Below, one piece after another: positions 34,655 through 43,183 of a stretch of 53,068 nucleotides of DNA. This DNA is from an uncultured Bacteroides sp. Lineage in GTDB: Bacteria; Bacteroidota; Bacteroidia; Bacteroidales; Bacteroidaceae. Position 1 is the first letter of the stretch. Every line of letters begins with the position of its first letter. Made by a program: the position numbers and the translations under genes. Below the pieces are notes generated by a model. The model made no database searches, had not been told where the DNA came from, and saw nothing but the letters and a program-made list of their open reading frames with translations. The stretch spans positions 1-53,068 of the forward strand of contig CALUJC010000023.1 in assembly GCA_944320865.1 (NCBI GenBank). The letters run 5' to 3'.

Positions 34655-35416
34655 ATGGCACTGAATCAACGAAGACTGAAAATCTTAGACCTCATCCGCG
34701 AAGACGGGCACGCCAAGGTGCAAGAATTAAGCCGCATATTCAATGTAACCGACGTAACCATCCGCCAGGATTTGGAAGCATTGGAGAAATTAGGTTATGT
34801 ACAAAGGGAATATGGCGGAGCCTTCTTGAAAGATGTCGGATCGTTTGCAAAAACAGGAAAGGTACTCAATCAAAACCACTTGGAAGAAAAACAAGAAATT
34901 GCCCACAAAGCGGTGGAATTCATTAACGAGGGAGACAGCCTCATCTTGGATTCCGGCTCCACCACAACCGAAATAGCCAAATTGCTGCAACCCTACCGCA
35001 ATCTTACGGTCATTACCAACGCCCTGAACATTGCCCTCATCTTAGGCGAGAACCCCGGCATTAACCTCATTGTCACAGGTGGAGAATTCAAGGCGCCCAC
35101 CTTGTCGCTGACAGGGAAAATGGCGGCAGATTCTTTCAAAGACATCAAAGTAGGCAAACTCTTCCTGGCTACCGCAGGCATCTCGCACGACATGAGCCTC
35201 ACCTACCCCAGCCTTAGCGACCTGATGGTAAAAACCGCCATGATACAATCGGCGGAACGTGTTTTCCTTGTAGCCGATTCATCGAAGATAGGGGTGTCCG
35301 CATTCGCCAGTTTGGGGTCAATATCCATGGTGCACACTTTTATTACAGATAATAAGATTTCAGAAGAACATGTTCAGAAAATGAAAGAAGGCAATGTTGA
35401 ACTGTTGATAGCCTGA
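34655..35416 (+). CDS. DeoR-family transcriptional regulator
   Basis: A 253-residue protein with the DeoR N-terminal winged helix (RRLKILDLIREDGHAKVQELSRIFNVTDVTIRQDLEALEKLGYVQREYGGA, 6-56) and the C-terminal sensor domain of the phosphosugar isomerase fold (LILDSGSTTTEIAKLL, 95-110; LIVTGGEFKAPTLSLTG). It is divergent from the transketolase operon. By family habit it represses that operon until a phosphorylated sugar intermediate binds. The palindrome at 34490-34514 is the best operator candidate. Confidence 0.92.
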   Translation: MALNQRRLKILDLIREDGHAKVQELSRIFNVTDVTIRQDLEALEKLGYVQREYGGAFLKDVGSFAKTGKVLNQNHLEEKQEIAHKAVEFINEGDSLILDSGSTTTEIAKLLQPYRNLTVITNALNIALILGENPGINLIVTGGEFKAPTLSLTGKMAADSFKDIKVGKLFLATAGISHDMSLTYPSLSDLMVKTAMIQSAERVFLVADSSKIGVSAFASLGSISMVHTFITDNKISEEHVQKMKEGNVELLIA

Positions 35417-35437
35417 CCAACCTCCTCAAACCGACGA

Positions 35438-35476
35438 AGCCCGCCATCCTGCCTATATGCGGCAGGGCGACGGGCT
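35438..35476. terminator. Terminator between deoR and the cupin remnant
   Basis: AGCCCGCCATCCTGCC (35438-35453) pairs with GGCAGGGCGACGGGCT (35461-35476) with one internal mismatch. The flanking genes converge. Confidence 0.7.
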
Positions 35477-35509
35477 ACACTGTCATTTACAAACACTATT
35501 TAACCTATA

Positions 35510-35785
35510 TCAGCGCGCCTCCAGCTTGTCATACTCCGCGTCGGTCATGGGTTCAAGCCACTCGTTGGAGGCATTTTCACCGGGTATCTCGAAGGCAAGA
35601 TAGGCAAACCAGCTGTCGGCAGCCGCGCCATGCCAGTGCTTCACGTTGGCGGGAATGTGTATCACATCGCCGGGAAACATCTGCACGACCGCCATTCCTT
35701 TTTCCCAATACCAGTCATGGCGGCCATGCATACCATCGCCGAAAAACCGTTTTTCCGCCCGAAACAGGAAGCGATGCGCCTTATT
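35510..35785 (-). pseudogene. Truncated cupin protein (C-terminal half only)
   Basis: The readable part, WYWEKGMAVVQMFPGDVIHIP, VKHWHGAAADSWFAYLAFEI and EWLEPMTDAEYDKLEAR, is the second half of a single-domain cupin of the carboxymuconolactone/quercetinase-like small type. The first half with the usual WHxHPGGQ motif is absent: the frame runs directly into the stop of the upstream MBL-fold gene. A deletion joining the two is the simplest reading. Internal ATGs (for example 35731) could still give a short product, but it would lack half of the metal site. Confidence 0.75.
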
Positions 35786-36620
35786 ATTCTTTGTAGAGTG
35801 CCTTGGCCACATCTTCCAGTCCGGCTTCTCCGGGCAGGCCGGGATAGGCAGCCTTCATAGCTGCGACAAAAGCCTGGGCGGTTTGGTTTGCACCAAGCAG
35901 TTCCTTCATTTGCTTCAAGTAAGCAATTTTAAATTCCACAGCATCGCGCCCTGCAGCACCGCCATGCCCACCGATAAACAATGTTGCCCCCGAAGCCAAA
36001 GAGTTCTCCGCCTCGGCTATTTCCGCATCAATGGCAGCAGGAGAAGATACTTGCAGGTGGCTGACATGCGCTTGTGCTGGAGTCCAATGTGTGTAATAAA
36101 CCTTTCCGCCTATCAGGATGCTTGCGCCGGGAAAGTCGGTAGCAGCTCCGTGGCGGAACTCGAACGTCACACCCGCCCAAGTCCGGGTTGTTCCGAAAGC
36201 AACTTCCGAAACTTTGCCCGTAGGCATCGCAGTGATAGCGTCACCAAAGGCTTGCGCAAAGCCTTTCATCATGCCGCCATACACTTCACCCTTGGTAAAA
36301 CCGGGCATACCTTCTGCCATCACCACATCGTGGCTGCCGGTGCCACCCACGTGATAGTCGGTAATGCGCCTCTCCACAGGTTTGCCCAGCCGGGAAAGGT
36401 ATGCGTCAAACTCCGCTACATTGTCCCGAAACAATGGCTGCTCCATAGTGACGAGTGCATTCTTGCCCTCAATGATGTAACTTGCATCGCCCAATGCATC
36501 GTTGGTGTAATACACATGAAGTGTGAAATCTGCGAGGTTGTGCAGCTCGAAACGTCCTTTTGTCTGTGCCATAACTGTAAATGTTAAAAGATTGAACAAA
36601 ATAAATAATACCTTTTTCAT
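35784..36620 (-). CDS. Secreted MBL-fold hydrolase-like protein
   Basis: A 278-residue protein with a signal peptide (1-18, ending VMAQ). The arrangement ASYIIEGKNALVTMEQPL, ITDYHVGGTGSHD (about 91-103), FRHGAATDF and FIGGHGG suggests a metallo-beta-lactamase fold. The classical HxHxDH motif is not there: only single His and Asp residues remain in that loop, so metal binding is uncertain. It belongs to a small minus-strand group with a cupin remnant and a SnoaL-like pseudogene, facing an HxlR regulator. Confidence 0.65.
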   Translation of the reverse strand: MKKVLFILFNLLTFTVMAQTKGRFELHNLADFTLHVYYTNDALGDASYIIEGKNALVTMEQPLFRDNVAEFDAYLSRLGKPVERRITDYHVGGTGSHDVVMAEGMPGFTKGEVYGGMMKGFAQAFGDAITAMPTGKVSEVAFGTTRTWAGVTFEFRHGAATDFPGASILIGGKVYYTHWTPAQAHVSHLQVSSPAAIDAEIAEAENSLASGATLFIGGHGGAAGRDAVEFKIAYLKQMKELLGANQTAQAFVAAMKAAYPGLPGEAGLEDVAKALYKE

Positions 36621-36661
36621 CGTTTCTTGTTTTTATAGATTATACGTACTATGTCTGCCTT

Positions 36662-37156
36662 CTACCGAATTGCGGGATGATGAATATGCACTAACCGCCA
36701 CTGCCCGTTGGCATTTTTTTTCAAAGATTTGCGTTTCCCGGCCTCGCGTGTGATGCGCGGAACCGTCCGCCCGTATGGCATCAAACGTCCACAAGAATTC
36801 AGACCATGCCATATTGCCGTTCACATCAATTTTCAAATCATCCTTTTGCAAATCCCGTTGCTTAAAGCCCGTGCTGAACACTCCACCACCAAGCTATCCC
36901 TGACTTCCTGATAAGTAGAATAATAGCCAGAGGGACCTATAAAAGAAACCTTCGCATCGTGCGACCATATTTGGTTGACCAGCGCAGTATCGCACCGGTT
37001 GATGGTCTCCACATATTGGTCTATCAATTGTTCGATGGCCGCTTTGTCTTTTTCCTGACAGGCAGGAGCGCCTTTTTCTGTTTTCACCGTACAGCTTGCC
37101 AAGATGGCTAAAGTTGCCGTAAGAAACAGGGCTGCCGGACGTGTTGTTTTCTTCAT
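36662..37156 (-). pseudogene. SnoaL/DUF4440-like lipoprotein, two frameshifts
   Basis: The start at 37156 gives a lipoprotein signal (LAILASC) and the NTF2-like pattern AIEQLIDQYVETINRCDTALV...WSHDAKVSFIGPSG. Near 36882 the frame must change to continue STGFKQRDLQKDDLKIDVNGNMAWSEFLW. A second change is needed at an eight-A run (about 36713-36720) to read GQWRLVHIHHP and stop at 36664. Family logic covers all three frames, so this is one gene broken twice. The A run could also slip, but the first break has no homopolymer. Confidence 0.75.
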
Positions 37157-37217
37157 ACGCTTAAATGTTTATTCAATATACTTAGTTACCAAATGCTACT
37201 TTATCTCTTTTCTGCCG

Positions 37218-37225
37218 CAAAATTA
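37218..37225 (-). promoter_or_regulatory. -7 box of the SnoaL-MBL-cupin transcript
   Basis: Minus-strand TAATTTTG. Exactly 20 bp upstream, where the -33 box should be, lies the inverted repeat at 37245-37260. Confidence 0.6.
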
Positions 37226-37244
37226 GAACCAACATTTTAAATAT

Positions 37245-37260
37245 GCAAGTAGGCACTTGC
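37245..37260. promoter_or_regulatory. Inverted repeat, candidate HxlR operator
   Basis: GCAAGT-AGGC-ACTTGC covers the -33 position of the minus-strand promoter at 37218, in the intergenic region shared with the hxlR gene. Blocking that site would shut the minus-strand genes. Confidence 0.6.
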
Positions 37261-37338
37261 TATTCAGTTACTTACACCGAGGTAACCATTATTGAAAACA
37301 AGTGTTTTACGGATAAAGAAAATATCAAAAAAAGTTTT

Positions 37339-37370
37339 TTTGATATTCAAAAGAGAATTGCTTACCTTTG
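37339..37370 (+). promoter_or_regulatory. Promoter of the HxlR regulator
   Basis: TTTG at 37339-37342, 20-bp spacer, TACCTTTG at 37363-37370. It sets the regulator start at 37397 and not at an upstream in-frame ATG at 37292. Confidence 0.75.
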
Positions 37371-37396
37371 TAGAGCAATTTAAGGCACAACATATT

Positions 37397-37774
37397 ATGG
37401 ATAGGACAATGATAGAAGATGCTTTGTTCCCGGATTGCCCCATACGGAATATCCTGGCCCGGCTATGCGACAAATGGTCACTATTGGTCATATATACACT
37501 GAACAAGGCAGACAAAGACACCGTGAGATTTAAAGAATTGCAGCGCGAAATACCAGACATATCGCAAAAAATGCCGACCGTGACCCTGCGCACGCTGGAA
37601 GACGACGGCTATGTCACCCGCACGGTGTACCCCGAAGTTCCCCCAAGGGTGGAATACGCGTTGACTCCACGGGCATATTCCCTGCTGCCACACATCAATG
37701 CCTTGATAGAATGGGCTTTGAAAAACAAAGACTCCATCATGGCTGATAGGAAAAGAAGCTTAAAAACGCCATGA
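37397..37774 (+). CDS. HxlR-family winged-helix regulator
   Basis: About 125 residues from the ATG at 37397: CPIRNILARLCDKWSLLVIYTL (14-35), FKELQREIPDISQKMPTVTLRTLEDDGYVTRTVYPEVPPRVEYALT, all typical of HxlR/MarR-like DNA-binding proteins. The conserved cysteine C14 before IRN is often the redox or electrophile sensor in the family. It faces the SnoaL-MBL-cupin genes, which are probably its targets and are decaying. The next frame overlaps its stop by 4 bp. Confidence 0.9.
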   Translation: MDRTMIEDALFPDCPIRNILARLCDKWSLLVIYTLNKADKDTVRFKELQREIPDISQKMPTVTLRTLEDDGYVTRTVYPEVPPRVEYALTPRAYSLLPHINALIEWALKNKDSIMADRKRSLKTP

Positions 37775-37812
37775 ATCCGCCTGCGCCGTGCGGTCATTCC
37801 GGCAATAATCTC

Positions 37813-37820
37813 TACTTTTG
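37813..37820 (+). promoter_or_regulatory. Orphan -7 box before the AraC remnant
   Basis: TACTTTTG followed 28 bp later by ATG 37848, whose own frame gives no recognisable protein. Probably the old promoter of the deleted AraC gene; it could now serve the GNAT gene at 38000. Confidence 0.45.
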
Positions 37821-37847
37821 CAAACGACCTTTAAAGCCCCTACCCTT

Positions 37848-37986
37848 ATGGACAACATTATCAGATTTCGCGGACAAAGCATACCCCTTGCCCAACCACT
37901 TCGGCGACCTCATCAAGAAAGAAACCGGGAATACCGCGCAGGAATACATCCAGAACCGCCTTATCGACACAGCCAAGGCTAAATGA
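37848..37986 (+). pseudogene. AraC-family regulator remnant
   Basis: In the frame ending at TAA 37986 the stretch LPNHFGDLIKKETGNTAQEYIQ and NRLIDTAKAK is the second helix-turn-helix of an AraC regulator. The sensor domain, the first helix-turn-helix and the last helix are missing. The frame can be extended upstream to 37771, but that part has no family resemblance and overlaps hxlR. This is a deletion scar, not a small gene. Confidence 0.7.
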
Positions 37987-37999
37987 CACACAGGAAATC

Positions 38000-38473
38000 A
38001 TGACACACATCACCTCTATTTCTATTGAAAAGGCCAACAGGTCCCAAGAACTCATCGGCCGTTTGCTCGACGTCTGGCAGGCATCCGTCCGCGCCAGCCA
38101 CCATTTCCTGACCGAAAAAGACATCCGCACCCTGACCCCGCAAGCCGAGGAAGCCTTGCGGCAGATTGAAACGCTGTGGATTGTGAAAGACGGCCTGCTG
38201 CCCGTAGGCTTCATGGGCGTGCAGGAGCGCAAGATAGAAATGCTCTTCCTCCACCCCGACTATTTCCGGAAAGGATTAGGAAAGGAACTGGTGCAACGCG
38301 CGTTCCGCGAACTGGAGGCACGATACGTGGACGTCAACGAGCAGAACCACAATGCCGCACGGTTTTACGAGCGAATGGGATTCCATACCTTCCGCCGTGA
38401 CGATACCGACGACCAAGGCAATCCGTTCCCTATCTTGAGAATGGAACGGCCGGCCGCAGACGATATTCAATAG
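38000..38473 (+). CDS. GNAT-family N-acetyltransferase
   Basis: A 157-residue protein with the GNAT core: LDVWQASVRASHHFLTEKDI (about 23-42), FMGVQERKIEMLFLHPDYFRKGLGKELVQRAF (about 70-101, with the acetyl-CoA loop RKGLGK) and VDVNEQNHNAARFYERMGF (about 110-128). Cytoplasmic transfer of acetyl from acetyl-CoA to an unknown amine. It stands alone after the AraC remnant. Confidence 0.9.
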   Translation: MTHITSISIEKANRSQELIGRLLDVWQASVRASHHFLTEKDIRTLTPQAEEALRQIETLWIVKDGLLPVGFMGVQERKIEMLFLHPDYFRKGLGKELVQRAFRELEARYVDVNEQNHNAARFYERMGFHTFRRDDTDDQGNPFPILRMERPAADDIQ

Positions 38474-38697
38474 GAGAAGCTTGCCCAGCCCCCCGCTCCC
38501 CCTACCTTCGCAAACCAATAAAGCAAGAAGTTTCCAAATTGATACATCGGCGGGGGCACGGCATTCTCTTTTCCATACAACAAAAATCTTCAATCCTTAC
38601 ACCGGCAACTTGACGTAAACGACCATTCCTCAAACTTCACGCCCTGCCATCGCACAGAGAATCAGGTAACTACGATGCAACATTGTCCCCAATATTT
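38474..38697. other. Gap without a gene
   Basis: Pyrimidine-rich sequence after the GNAT stop, leading into the 11-bp array. I see no frame, tRNA or convincing promoter in it. Confidence 0.5.
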
Positions 38698-38796
38698 ACC
38701 AACTCCCTACCTGCCCCTTACCTGCTCCTTACCTTCTCCTTTTATTTTCCAGCTCTATGGAAAGGAGATGGAAAGACAAAGATACGGACAAGGTAA
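38698..38796. repeat. 11-bp repeat array 3 (reverse orientation)
   Basis: Units ACCAACTCCCT, ACCTGCCCCTT, ACCTGCTCCTT and ACCTTCTCCTT start at 38698, 38709, 38720 and 38731. The core CCAGCTCTATGGA lies near 38749-38761, and inverted copies (AAGGAGATGGA at 38762; GACAAGGTA near 38787) follow. Layout equals the other three arrays although the unit sequence has drifted. Confidence 0.7.
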
Positions 38797-38908
38797 TTCC
38801 GAAATACGAACAAAGCAAAGTGACGGCATTCCGGGGCGGGAGCACGGAGGCAACGACGATTTTTCCGCCTTTTCGCGCCGGGACTTTTTATTTATAGATA
38901 AAAATGCG

Positions 38909-38916
38909 TATTTTTG
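38909..38916 (+). promoter_or_regulatory. -7 box of the topoisomerase IV promoter
   Basis: TATTTTTG with TTTT at 38885-38888 as a -33 candidate (20-bp spacer), 50 bp before the start. Confidence 0.6.
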
Positions 38917-38966
38917 CAGAGATACTCAAACTTGGCATATAAACACGGCAATCCCCGATACACGAT

Positions 38967-41648
38967 ATGAGCGAAGACTTTGAAACCCCGAAAGACGACT
39001 TGGAGCAAGAAGTGCCCAACCCAGGCCATGGGCAGGAAGGGCACTCGGACTATAAACCCGCAGACACCACCGACGGAAACGTGAGGCACCAACTGAGCGG
39101 CATGTACCAGAACTGGTTTCTGGACTATGCCTCGTACGTCATCCTGGAGCGTGCCGTGCCCCACATCATGGACGGGCTGAAACCCGTGCAACGCCGCATA
39201 CTGCACTCCATGCGACGCATGGAAGACGGGCGCTACAACAAGGTGGCCAACATCGTGGGGCACACCATGCAGTTCCACCCGCACGGCGATGCCAGCATAG
39301 GCGACGCGCTGGTGCAGCTGGGACAGAAAGACCTGCTCATCGACTGCCAGGGAAACTGGGGAAACATACTGACGGGGGACAGCGCGGCAGCGCCCCGTTA
39401 CATCGAGGCGCGCCTGTCGAAGTTTGCGCTGGACGTGGTGTTCAACCCCAAGACCACCGAGTGGAAGCTATCCTACGACGGGCGCAACCGTGAGCCGGTG
39501 ACCCTGCCTGTAAAGTTCCCCCTGCTCTTGGCACAAGGCGTGGAGGGCATTGCCGTGGGCCTGTCGTCCAAGATACTGCCGCACAACTTCAACGAGCTGT
39601 GCGAGGCTGCCATCAGCTACCTGCACGAAGAGCCGTTCCAACTCTATCCGGACTTCCAGACGGGGGGCGCGATAGATGTGTCGAAGTACAACGACGGCGA
39701 ACGGGGCGGCAGCGTGCGCATACGCGCCAAGATAGAGAAGGTAGACAACAAGACGCTCGCCATCCGCGAAATTCCCTACGGCAAGACGGTGGCCAGCGTG
39801 TGCGACTCCATCGTGAAAGCCAGCGAGAAAGGAAAAATCAAGATACGCAAGGTGGAAGACCTCACCTCGGACAACGTGGAAATACTGGTGCACCTGGCAG
39901 CGGGCGTGTCGTCGGACAAGACCATCGACGCGCTCTATGCCTTTACCGACTGCGAGGTGAGCATCTCGCCCAACTGCTGCGTGATAGACGACCAGAAGCC
40001 CCACTTCCTGACGGTGAGCGACGTGCTGCGCAAGTCGGTGGACAACACCAAGGCCCTGCTGCGCCGCGAGCTGGAGATTCGCCGGGGCGAAATCATGGAA
40101 AGCCTGCACTTCGCCTCGCTGGAGAAGATATTCATCGAGGAACGCATCTACAAGGACAAGGAGTTTGAACAGGCCAAGAACATGGACGCTGCCTGCGAGC
40201 ATATCGACGAGAGGCTGACGCCTTATTATCCCACCTTTATCCGCGAGGTGACCAAGGACGACATCCTCAAGCTGATGGAGATAAAGATGGCGCGCATCCT
40301 CAAGTTCAACTCTGACAGGGCCGACGAGTTGATTGCCCGCATGAAGGAGGACATTGCCGAGATAGACCGGCATCTGGCCAACCTGGTGGAATATACCGTA
40401 GAGTGGTTCCGCATGCTGCAAAACAAATATGGCAAGAACTTCCCCCGCCGCACGGAATTGCGCAACTTCGACACCATAGAGGCCACCAAGGTCATCGAGG
40501 CCAACGAGAAGCTGTACATCAACCGCGAAGAAGGCTTCATAGGCACAGGGCTGAAGAAGGACGAATTTGTGGCCAACTGCTCCAACCTGGACGACGTCAT
40601 TCTGTTCTACCGCAACGGCAAATACCTAGTCACCGCCGTGGCCGACAAGAAGTTTGTGGGCAAGAACGTGCTCTACGCCAACGTATTCAAGAAGAACGAC
40701 CAGCGCACCATATACAATGTGGTCTACCGCGACGGGAAAGACGGCACCTGCTACATCAAGCGCTTCGCCGTGACCAACGTCATCCGCGACCGCGAATACG
40801 ACGTGACGCAGGGCAAGCCCGACTCGCGCATCATGTACTTCAGCCCCAATCCCAACGGCGAGGCCGAGGTCATCAAAGTGACCTTGAAACCCAACCCGCG
40901 CCTGCGCAAAATCATCTTCGAGGAAGACTTCAGCCAGATAGCCATCAAGGGACGCCAGGCCATAGGCAACATACTGACGCGCAACCCGGTGATGAAAATC
41001 ACCCTGAAGCAGCGGGGCGGCTCCACGCTGGGCGGCAGGAAGGTGTGGTTCGACCGCGACGTGCTGCGCCTCAACTACGACGGGCGCGGAGACTACTTGG
41101 GCGAATTCCAGAGCGACGACCGCATACTGGTGGTGCAGGACAACGGAGACTTCTACACCACCAACTTCGACCTGAACAACCACTACGAGGGCAACATCAT
41201 GCTCATGGAGAAGTACGACCCCCACAAGGTGTGGACCGCCGTGCTGTATGACGCCGACCAGCAGAACTACCCCTACATCAAGCGCTTCTACTTTGAGTCG
41301 TCCGCCAGGAAGCAGAACTACTTGGGCGAGAACAAGAACAGCCGCCTCATCTTGCTGACGGGCGAGTACTACCCACGGCTGGAAGTGGTGTTCGGCGGGC
41401 ACGACGCCTTCCGCGACCCGATGGTCATCGAGGCCGACGACTTCATTGCCATCAAAGGCTTCAAGGCCAAAGGCAAGCGCCTGACCACTTACACCATCGA
41501 CACCATCAACGAGCTGGAGCCTACGCGCCAGCCCGAACCTGTGGTGCAGCCCGAACCGGAAGAGGAGCCGGAAATACTGGACCCCGACTACAGGAAAAGC
41601 GAAAGCGACATCCGCGACGAACTGACCGGACAGATGAAGCTGTTCTGA
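38967..41648 (+). CDS. DNA topoisomerase IV subunit A (type IIA, GyrA/ParC-like)
   Basis: The DNA-cleaving subunit that separates linked chromosomes with the ParE partner, which is not in this window. The 893-residue protein has the winged-helix domain (RAVPHIMDGLKPVQRRILHSM, about 60-80), the site of the active tyrosine in AAPRYIEARLSKFA (about 141-154), the tower and coiled coil with ERIYKDKEFEQAKN, and a beta-pinwheel-like C-terminal part. In the region equal to the quinolone pocket it reads HGDASIGD: alanine where E. coli GyrA has Ser83. A GyrA-type beta-pinwheel box was not recognised, which favours ParC. Confidence 0.9.
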   Translation: MSEDFETPKDDLEQEVPNPGHGQEGHSDYKPADTTDGNVRHQLSGMYQNWFLDYASYVILERAVPHIMDGLKPVQRRILHSMRRMEDGRYNKVANIVGHTMQFHPHGDASIGDALVQLGQKDLLIDCQGNWGNILTGDSAAAPRYIEARLSKFALDVVFNPKTTEWKLSYDGRNREPVTLPVKFPLLLAQGVEGIAVGLSSKILPHNFNELCEAAISYLHEEPFQLYPDFQTGGAIDVSKYNDGERGGSVRIRAKIEKVDNKTLAIREIPYGKTVASVCDSIVKASEKGKIKIRKVEDLTSDNVEILVHLAAGVSSDKTIDALYAFTDCEVSISPNCCVIDDQKPHFLTVSDVLRKSVDNTKALLRRELEIRRGEIMESLHFASLEKIFIEERIYKDKEFEQAKNMDAACEHIDERLTPYYPTFIREVTKDDILKLMEIKMARILKFNSDRADELIARMKEDIAEIDRHLANLVEYTVEWFRMLQNKYGKNFPRRTELRNFDTIEATKVIEANEKLYINREEGFIGTGLKKDEFVANCSNLDDVILFYRNGKYLVTAVADKKFVGKNVLYANVFKKNDQRTIYNVVYRDGKDGTCYIKRFAVTNVIRDREYDVTQGKPDSRIMYFSPNPNGEAEVIKVTLKPNPRLRKIIFEEDFSQIAIKGRQAIGNILTRNPVMKITLKQRGGSTLGGRKVWFDRDVLRLNYDGRGDYLGEFQSDDRILVVQDNGDFYTTNFDLNNHYEGNIMLMEKYDPHKVWTAVLYDADQQNYPYIKRFYFESSARKQNYLGENKNSRLILLTGEYYPRLEVVFGGHDAFRDPMVIEADDFIAIKGFKAKGKRLTTYTIDTINELEPTRQPEPVVQPEPEEEPEILDPDYRKSESDIRDELTGQMKLF

Positions 41649-41690
41649 GGCTTGGCCAAACGACTTTAACCCGATAACAAGAAGGAAACG

Positions 41691-42554
41691 TTGAAAACAA
41701 ACATTTACAAGATAATGGCCTTGGGCATGGCCTGCCTCTGCACGGCCGGCGGAATAAAAGCCCAAGACACCCTGCGCACCGAAAGGCAAGCCGTAGAAAT
41801 GCTGCAAGCCGCCCCCGAGGCACGGACACGCTTCACCACCCGCGCCACGATGTACGGCGCAGGCTTTACCAATGTGTACGACACCTACCTGTCGCCCCAG
41901 GAGTACAAGGGCATAGAGTTCCGCATTTCGAGGGAAAGCATGCGCATGACCCGGTGGATGGACGGCAACCTCTCCCTGCAAAGCTTCTTTCAGGGCAACG
42001 TGGGATACACCCACAACCACGTGGACAACAACAACACCTTTTCCGCCCTGGCCAACTGGAACTACGGCCTGCACTACAACTTCCGCCTGGCACCGGGCTT
42101 CCGCCTGCTGGCAGGGGGCGTGGCCGACCTGAACGGGGGCTTCGTGTGGAACCTGCGCAACGGCAACAACCCCGCATCGGCACGCGCCTACATCAACCTC
42201 GACGCATCGGGCATGGCCATCTGGGACCTGCGCATCAAGAACCGCCCCATCACCCTGCGCTACCAGGTGAACCTGCCCGTCGCGGGCGTGATGTTCTCAC
42301 CCCACTACGGGCAGTCGTACTACGAAATCTTCTCGCTGGGCAATGCCGGCGGCGTAGTGCGCTTCACCTCCCTGCACAACCAGCCTTCGCTGCGCCAGAT
42401 GCTGACGGTGGACTTCCCCGTCCGGAAAGCCCGCATGCGCCTGGCCTACGTGTGGGATGCCCAGCAGTCGCGCGTCAACGGGCTGCGCACCCATGCCTAC
42501 TCCCACGTGTTCATGATTGGGTTCGTGCGCCACCTGTACAAAGTTAAGTATTAA
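41691..42554 (+). CDS. DUF3316 family secreted protein
   Basis: A 287-residue protein beginning with TTG at 41691, eight bases after a purine-rich GAAGGAAA; ATG 41715 is the alternative but leaves a shorter signal peptide. Signal peptide 1-25 (ending GGIKAQ). The rest is beta-strand-rich (YGAGFTNVYDTYLSPQEYKGIEFRI; NYGLHYNFRLAPGFRLLAGGVADLNG; FMIGFVRHLYKVKY), consistent with an outer-membrane barrel. No function is known. It follows the topoisomerase gene by 42 bp and is probably cotranscribed. Confidence 0.7.
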   Translation: MKTNIYKIMALGMACLCTAGGIKAQDTLRTERQAVEMLQAAPEARTRFTTRATMYGAGFTNVYDTYLSPQEYKGIEFRISRESMRMTRWMDGNLSLQSFFQGNVGYTHNHVDNNNTFSALANWNYGLHYNFRLAPGFRLLAGGVADLNGGFVWNLRNGNNPASARAYINLDASGMAIWDLRIKNRPITLRYQVNLPVAGVMFSPHYGQSYYEIFSLGNAGGVVRFTSLHNQPSLRQMLTVDFPVRKARMRLAYVWDAQQSRVNGLRTHAYSHVFMIGFVRHLYKVKY

Positions 42555-42672
42555 GTATTAGGGATTAGGTATTAGGTGTTAGTGGGCATCTGTCTAAGGG
42601 AGCGCAAAGCGAAGAATCTTCCGCACGCGCGCCGGCCGCTAATACCTAATACCTAATCCCTAATACTTAACC
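42545..42672. repeat. Heptad array forming a 27-bp perfect inverted repeat
   Basis: Left arm 42551-42577 and right arm 42644-42670 are exact complements, built from TTAAGTA, TTAGGGA and TTAGGTA 7-mers; 66 bases separate them, including GCGCGCCGGCCGC. It sits between the converging DUF3316 and HU-related genes and may serve as a terminator. Confidence 0.85.
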
Positions 42673-42673
42673 C

Positions 42674-43183
42674 CTACCCCAGCTGGTGGTCGCCGTCGTC
42701 CTCGCCGCCGGTGCCGGGCTGCGTGGTGGGGCCTTGTCCGGTGGCGGTGTAGTAGTCGGCGCGGGTGGCGTAGCTGATGCCGCCCTGCTTCACGCCGCCG
42801 TCTTCAAACTCGATGTTCTGGCGAATGCGGTCGCGCAGCTCCTTGGAGGGCACGAACACCGGGCGGATGTCGTAAATCATCTCCTTCGGGTTGAAGTCCT
42901 TCACCGTGTCGGCGCCCTTGCTCTTGAAGGTGATGCGGAAGTAGCCCAGCCCGGGCAGCGTGACGGTGTGGCCCTGCAGCAGCTGCTGGGGGATGAAGTT
43001 GGCCAGCAGGTCGAGCGCGGCCTCCAGTTCGATGGGGGCCAGCGTGGTGTTCTCGGCTGCCGCCTTGGTCATGGCCTTGCCGCTGAGCGGCGTCTCGCTC
43101 TGCGTGGTGCCATACCATTTCTTGGGTGAACCCTCTTGCATCGGGTTACTGTCTTTCTCAATAAGTTTGCATTTGAAGCCCAT
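42674..43183 (-). CDS. HU-related DNA-binding protein, second copy
   Basis: A 169-residue HU-related protein: MTKAAAENTTLAPIELEAALDLLANFIPQQLLQGHTVTLPGLGYFRITFKSKGAD at about 38-92, PVFVPSKELRDRI (about 108-120), then a tail ending GEDDGDHQLG. The N-terminal residues 1-35 (KKWYGTTQSE) are the usual pre-domain of the group. It lies downstream of lipoprotein 3 and array C in the same order as the copy at 6899. A full AGGAGGT (43195-43189) sits 5 nt before the ATG, a strong ribosome site that is rare in these bacteria. Confidence 0.85.
   Translation of the reverse strand: MGFKCKLIEKDSNPMQEGSPKKWYGTTQSETPLSGKAMTKAAAENTTLAPIELEAALDLLANFIPQQLLQGHTVTLPGLGYFRITFKSKGADTVKDFNPKEMIYDIRPVFVPSKELRDRIRQNIEFEDGGVKQGGISYATRADYYTATGQGPTTQPGTGGEDDGDHQLG

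Noticed and set aside
37771-37986. Small intact gene overlapping hxlR by 4 bp
   Set aside because: Only the last 40 residues have a family (AraC C-terminus); the upstream part is read-through, so it is called a remnant.
40626-42074. 482-codon minus-strand frame across the end of topoisomerase IV and the DUF3316 gene
   Set aside because: Spans two real genes on the other strand; composition is that of a reverse shadow.
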